From PWND01 sp964601515 (GTDB taxonomy: Bacteria; Bacteroidota; Bacteroidia; Bacteroidales; UBA7960): 25,685 nucleotides of DNA. The position numbers and the translations under genes were made by a program. Location of the stretch: NCBI GenBank assembly GCA_964601515.1, contig CAZRNU010000033.1, positions 1 to 25,685 on the forward strand. Reading direction: 5' to 3'. Positions 22,239-25,685 of this stretch are shown here, piece by piece; the stretch's first letter is position 1, and each line of letters starts with the position of its first letter. Under the pieces are notes generated by a model, which saw only the letters and a list, made by a program, of their open reading frames with translations, was not told the origin of the DNA and searched no databases.

Positions 22239-23132
22239 ATGGAACATACAGATTTAAAAGATAGGATAATAGTTTTACTTGAAAAAATTGTAGAGCGCAA
22301 CAATTTTCTTGTAAGGAATGAGAAAATAAGTCTTCTTGAAATTGACATTGTAATGGAAGATTTAAAAAATCTTTATGAGGTTTATTATAGTCTTAAAAAG
22401 CAAATTCAAAACAGTAGCACTACTTTTATTAGTCCAAAAAGTGAAATTCAGGAATCTTTTAAAGAAAGGGTTGAGCCGGTACCAGGTATTACTGAACAGC
22501 AAAAAATGAAAGAATTTAAGCCCGAACCTATACAAGTTGAAAAGCCTGTAGTACAGGCTGTCGAAGAACCTGCAGTAGAGGTAAAACATGAAGTTGCTGA
22601 AGAAGTTCTGGTTGAAGAAGGTGTTGAGTCAAAAAGTGAGAAAAATGAAATAGTTGAAGAAGTTGCTAATGTTACGGAAAAACCGGAAGTTGTTGTAGAG
22701 GTAATAGAAGCTGTTAAGCAAGAAAATATAGAAGTTGACATTTCAAAAGATGAAGATAGTTCTGGGAATGAAGAATTATTAAACAAAACAATTGGAGAAA
22801 AATATGTTTCTGCTGAAAGCTCTCTTCACGATAAGATTGCAAGCAAAAAAGAAGATTTAAGTATAGCAGCAAAATTACAACAAACATCAATCACAAGCCT
22901 AAAAGATGCTATTGGAGTAAATGAAAAATTCTTGTTTATTAATGAACTTTTTAATGGAGACATTAAAGAGTATAACTTGGCAGTGGAAAAACTAAACAAC
23001 TTCCCTGATATGCAGCAAGCTTTTGAATTTGTCAATGAGCTTACAAATAAATTTGGATGGGATGGTAATAAATCTGCTACAACTATCGAAAAGTTTGCCG
23101 GTCTTATTCAGCGCAGATATATGAATAATTAA
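22239..23132 (+). CDS. Uncharacterised protein with acidic linker and conserved C-terminal domain
   Basis: The 297 residues fall into three parts: a helical N-terminus (about 1-55, KDRIIVLLEKIVERNNFL... YSLKKQIQ), a long low-complexity linker rich in Glu, Val and Lys (about 65-195, with EEVLVEEG and KPEVVVEVIEAV), and a compact C-terminal domain from about 215: LKDAIGVNEKFLFINELF, NLAVEKLNNFPDMQQAFEFV and IQRRYMNN. The last domain recurs as a conserved hypothetical in Bacteroidota, as far as I recall. No signal peptide or membrane segment is visible. The codon use looks like its neighbours. It precedes rsmI by six bases and is divergent from tdk. Function unknown. Confidence 0.75.
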   Translation: MEHTDLKDRIIVLLEKIVERNNFLVRNEKISLLEIDIVMEDLKNLYEVYYSLKKQIQNSSTTFISPKSEIQESFKERVEPVPGITEQQKMKEFKPEPIQVEKPVVQAVEEPAVEVKHEVAEEVLVEEGVESKSEKNEIVEEVANVTEKPEVVVEVIEAVKQENIEVDISKDEDSSGNEELLNKTIGEKYVSAESSLHDKIASKKEDLSIAAKLQQTSITSLKDAIGVNEKFLFINELFNGDIKEYNLAVEKLNNFPDMQQAFEFVNELTNKFGWDGNKSATTIEKFAGLIQRRYMNN

Positions 23133-23138
23133 CGGCTT

Positions 23139-23813
23139 ATGTCTAAATTATACATTATCCCAACACCTATAGGTAATCTGGAAGATATTACAATCAGGGC
23201 TTTGAGTGTTTTAAAAAGCCTTGATTTTTTATTGGCTGAAGATACTCGAAAAACATCAATTCTTTTGTCACGATATGAAATCAAGGTAAAAATGATTTCG
23301 TATCATATGCACAACGAACACAAAATTTTGCAAAACATTATTGAAAAGATAGATCTAGGATTGAAGATTGGTTTGGTAAGTGATGCAGGAACTCCGGGTA
23401 TTTCTGATCCCGGATTTCTAATCGTAAGGGAGTGTGTAAAAAATGGGATAGCAGTGGAATGTTTGCCAGGTGCTTCTGCAGTTCTTCCTGCTTTAGTAAA
23501 TAGTGGATTACCTTGTGATAAGTTTTGCTTTGAAGGTTTTCTGCCGGTTAAGAAGGGAAGGAAAACAAGACTCGACTTTCTTACACAAGAATCCAGAACA
23601 ATGGTGTTTTATGAATCGCCTCACAAACTATTAAAAACCTTGAATGATTTGGCTGCAACCTTTGGAAACGACAGGCAGGCTTGTGTTTGCCGAGAGCTAT
23701 CAAAAATTCATGAAGAAAACTTCAGAGGAACTTTATCAGAGATAATCAATCACTTCGGAAAAGGTACTGTAAAGGGCGAAATTGTTATTGTTGTGGCAGG
23801 TTGCGAAGATTAA
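23139..23813 (+). CDS. rsmI: 16S rRNA (cytidine1402-2'-O)-methyltransferase
   Basis: It methylates the ribose of C1402 in the decoding centre of 16S rRNA, using S-adenosylmethionine. The 224-residue tetrapyrrole-methylase-fold protein has the N-terminal TPIGNLEDIT, AEDTRKTSILL, the SDAGTPGISDPG loop, LPGASA and FEGFLPVKKG motifs typical of RsmI. It is slightly short because it lacks the extra C-terminal domain of the E. coli protein, as is usual in Bacteroidota. It is coupled to the preceding gene by a six-base gap and converges on lipB with ten bases between. Confidence 0.96.
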   Translation: MSKLYIIPTPIGNLEDITIRALSVLKSLDFLLAEDTRKTSILLSRYEIKVKMISYHMHNEHKILQNIIEKIDLGLKIGLVSDAGTPGISDPGFLIVRECVKNGIAVECLPGASAVLPALVNSGLPCDKFCFEGFLPVKKGRKTRLDFLTQESRTMVFYESPHKLLKTLNDLAATFGNDRQACVCRELSKIHEENFRGTLSEIINHFGKGTVKGEIVIVVAGCED

Positions 23814-23823
23814 AATTTATGAG

Positions 23824-24546
23824 TTATGTTTTGTTGATGATATTCATACCAAACAATTCTGCAAAATGGTTTTTTAGTTTATTTTTTACTTCCTCAATAT
23901 TAACTTTTCGACCTATTTCTGCTTCTAATGATGTAGCTTTTTTATCTGTAAAGCCGCAAGGGTTAATGTAGTTGTAATAGTTGAGGTCGGTGTTTACGTT
24001 AAATGCAAACCCGTGCATTGTTACCCATCTGCTTGTCCTAATTCCTATAGCACAAATTTTTCTTGTTTTTCCCGGCACGTTAATGTCTAGCCAAACTCCT
24101 GACGCACCAGCTAATCTTTCGCCATTAAGCCCATATTCTTTTATAGTTTTGATTGAAGCTTCTTCAAGAAATTCAACGTATTGCCTAATGTTAGGGTTGA
24201 AGTTGTCAAGGTCAAGTATGGGATATCCAACAATTTGACCGGGGCCATGGTATGTAATATCTCCACCGCGATCAATTTTTACAAAGTCGGCTTTTTTAGA
24301 TGCCAGCTCAGCAATACCTGCAAGCAGATTGTTTTCCTGACCGTTTTTTCCTAATGTATACACATGCGGGTGCTCACAAAAAAGCAAATAATTTTCTGTA
24401 GGAGAGTGTTCATTAATTCTCCTGCTATCTCGATTAATGAGTTTCTGATTAATTATAGAATTAAAAAGCCCTTCCTGATATTCCCAGGCTTCCCGATAGT
24501 CTATCAATTTAAGGTCTTGATAAAAAACCTTATTGTTTTTTGTCAT
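23824..24546 (-). CDS. lipB: Octanoyl-[acyl-carrier-protein]:protein octanoyltransferase
   Basis: It moves octanoate from acyl-carrier protein to lipoyl domains, the first step of lipoate synthesis. The 240-residue protein shows RGGDITYHGPGQIVGYP, GASGVWLD, the catalytic lysine Lys163 in RKICAIG, and the catalytic cysteine Cys197 in NPCGF. HGFAFNVN is also typical. It starts 11 bases after the ribE stop on the same strand, so the two share a transcript. No lipA is in the window. Confidence 0.96.
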   Translation of the reverse strand: MTKNNKVFYQDLKLIDYREAWEYQEGLFNSIINQKLINRDSRRINEHSPTENYLLFCEHPHVYTLGKNGQENNLLAGIAELASKKADFVKIDRGGDITYHGPGQIVGYPILDLDNFNPNIRQYVEFLEEASIKTIKEYGLNGERLAGASGVWLDINVPGKTRKICAIGIRTSRWVTMHGFAFNVNTDLNYYNYINPCGFTDKKATSLEAEIGRKVNIEEVKNKLKNHFAELFGMNIINKT

Positions 24547-24557
24547 GAAAAAACTAA

Positions 24558-25166
24558 CTATTTTTTTGCATCGAAATGCTGTTCAAGAAGTCTTGCAACG
24601 TATTTCCCTATAATGTCAAATTCCAGATTTACAACAGAACCTTTTTTGAAGTCTCCAAAGTTGGTCATATCATAAGTGTATGGAATAATAGCTACTGAAA
24701 ACATTCCCGGCTCGGAGTCAACAACAGTCAAACTAACGCCATTAACTGATATAGAGCCTTTCTCTACAGTAATATTTTTCGGGCCTCTGTCGTATTCGAA
24801 GTAGAACTTCCAACTTCCGTCAAACTCTTCAACTTTAACACAAACAGCTGTTTGGTCAACATGCCCCTGAACAATATGTCCGTCGAGTCTGCCATCAAGC
24901 TTCATGCATCTTTCAAGGTTAACTCTGTATCCGACTTCCCATGTGCGCATGTTTGTTTTGTCTAGTGTTTCCTGAATAGCAGTAACTGTATATTGTTTCT
25001 TAGTCTTATCAACGTTAACAATTGTAAGGCATATCCCATCGTGTGCCATACTTTGATCAACTTTTAATTCCTCGGCTATATCTGTCTCAATAGTAAAATG
25101 GATATTACCTCTGTCTTTTTCAATTCTTGCGACCTTTCCGGTTAATTCAACTATTCCTGTAAACAT
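24558..25166 (-). CDS. ribE: Riboflavin synthase, alpha subunit
   Basis: It joins two 6,7-dimethyl-8-ribityllumazine molecules to give riboflavin and a pyrimidine. The 202-residue protein has the two lumazine-binding repeats: MFTGIVE at the N-terminus, HDGICLTI near residue 45, DGHIVQGHVD in the middle and SVNGVSLTV in the second repeat. It lies upstream of lipB, 11 bases apart. A minus-strand TAATTTTG box (25196-25203) is about 30 bases before the ATG. No FMN riboswitch fits the short space upstream. Confidence 0.96.
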   Translation of the reverse strand: MFTGIVELTGKVARIEKDRGNIHFTIETDIAEELKVDQSMAHDGICLTIVNVDKTKKQYTVTAIQETLDKTNMRTWEVGYRVNLERCMKLDGRLDGHIVQGHVDQTAVCVKVEEFDGSWKFYFEYDRGPKNITVEKGSISVNGVSLTVVDSEPGMFSVAIIPYTYDMTNFGDFKKGSVVNLEFDIIGKYVARLLEQHFDAKK

Positions 25167-25195
25167 ATTCTTTAGTTTTAATTGTAATTGATTTG

Positions 25196-25203
25196 CAAAA
25201 TTA
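25196..25203 (-). promoter_or_regulatory. Candidate -7 box for ribE-lipB
   Basis: The minus strand reads TAATTTTG, an exact TAnnTTTG match, 29 bases before the ribE ATG. No -33 element was clear. Confidence 0.4.
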
Positions 25204-25301
25204 TAATTATTTTATCCTTTCTTAATAATGTAAGCTGTGTATTTGATTTTTTTATAAAATCAATAGTGATTTTAATCATATGAGAAAGTAAGCAAAGAGC
25301 A

Positions 25302-25685
25302 TTAGTAATTCATGATATCGCCTTCAATAATAGGTACTTGCCTTGTAAAGCCTTCTTCTAATGACACAAGGGTTTCAGTTCCTGTTACTTCCTTAATCAT
25401 CTGTATTTTTTCAATAATTAGCTTTTTAAGGTGTTCGTTGTTTTTTGTAAATACTTTTACAAAAAGAGAATACCTGCCGGAGATATGATGACACTCAACA
25501 ACTTCAGGTATTTGCTTGATTTTCTGAAAAACAGTTTCATGTGTAGTAGGACTCGTAAGATTAACCTGTATGCCAATGTAAGCACATGTATGATAGCCAA
25601 GCCCTTTTGGATTTAAAATGAATTGCGATCCACCTACTAGTCCGGCATCAAATAGCTTTTGAACCCTCTGATGTATCGCAGCACC
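25302..25685 (-). CDS. Lrp/AsnC-family transcriptional regulator, C-terminal part
   Basis: The reading frame is open to the right edge, so the N-terminal helix-turn-helix is cut off. The 127 visible residues begin in the recognition helix (AAIHQRVQKLFDAGLV), followed by the linker strand (FILNPKGLGYHTCAYIGIQV) and the RAM ligand-binding domain, with PEVVECHHISGRYSLFVKV and a closing ETLVSLEEGFTRQVPII. This is the usual Lrp/AsnC layout, in which the domain senses amino acids. It ends 135 bases from ribE on the same strand. Its targets are unknown; given asparaginase, glutamine synthetase and P5C dehydrogenase in the window, amino-acid control would make sense but is only inference. Confidence 0.9.
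   Translation of the reverse strand, partial: GAAIHQRVQKLFDAGLVGGSQFILNPKGLGYHTCAYIGIQVNLTSPTTHETVFQKIKQIPEVVECHHISGRYSLFVKVFTKNNEHLKKLIIEKIQMIKEVTGTETLVSLEEGFTRQVPIIEGDIMNY

Noticed and set aside
22448..22786. Ser/Thr-rich minus-strand frame
   Set aside because: It is the complement of the Glu/Val-rich linker of the 22239-23132 gene; low complexity on one strand creates low complexity on the other.
25167..25301. FMN riboswitch before ribE
   Set aside because: The space is only 135 bases, very AT-rich, and none of the conserved RFN-element blocks is visible; a -7 box lies 29 bases from the start.
1..25685. CRISPR arrays, prophage or toxin-antitoxin genes
   Set aside because: No regularly spaced repeats, phage genes or paired small toxin/antitoxin frames were seen; nearly all long frames are core genes.

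Overview
The window looks like ordinary chromosome from a low-GC member of the Bacteroidota. The reasons are: a type III glutamine synthetase, a two-gene 2-oxoglutarate:ferredoxin oxidoreductase with a small 2[4Fe-4S] ferredoxin, a CTC-type L25, a primase and peptidyl-tRNA hydrolase of Bacteroidota style, few Shine-Dalgarno sequences, and repeated upstream copies of the Bacteroidota -7 promoter box TAnnTTTG. An anaerobe or facultative anaerobe is likely from KorAB plus ferredoxin, while an Fe-type superoxide dismutase suggests some oxygen exposure. No prophage, CRISPR array, toxin-antitoxin pair or complete insertion sequence was seen. The only mobile-element trace is the C-terminal end of a REP-associated (RAYT) transposase at the left edge.

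Layout. 1-2473: RAYT C-terminus, converging on and overlapping glnN. 2474-2851: a 378-base divergent regulatory gap with two families of short repeats. 2852-4560: mtnA and a class II aldolase-family gene in one tight operon, probably for 5-methylthioribose or 5-deoxypentose phosphate salvage. 4570-8000: a ThiF/MoeB-like activating enzyme, type I asparaginase and L-glutamate-gamma-semialdehyde dehydrogenase, all packed closely. 8095-12324: tatC and ferredoxin on the minus strand, divergent from korA-korB. 12428-15309: pabB, then a cheR / outer-membrane-barrel pair. 15329-18898: sodB (minus), a small lipoprotein, tRNA-Leu(CAA), prs, rplY and pth. 18915-22071: a minus-strand tdk / uncharacterised / dnaG run. 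22239-23813: an acidic-linker protein of unknown function coupled to rsmI. 23824-25166: ribE-lipB on the minus strand. 25302-25685: the C-terminal part of an Lrp/AsnC-family regulator, cut by the right edge.

How the genes relate. Several genes meet at the glutamate / 2-oxoglutarate node: glutamine synthesis, asparagine breakdown, the last step of proline and arginine breakdown, and ferredoxin-linked 2-oxoglutarate chemistry. The rest are housekeeping genes for translation, replication, nucleotides and cofactors. The observations most worth a second look are: the mtnA-aldolase pair as a possible DHAP-shunt-type salvage module; terminator hairpins between same-strand genes that carry a promoter -7 box in the loop or 3' arm; an orphan cheR paired with an outer-membrane barrel; and two unrecognised but well-formed proteins beside tdk, dnaG and rsmI. 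I found no clear, wholly new multi-gene system here.
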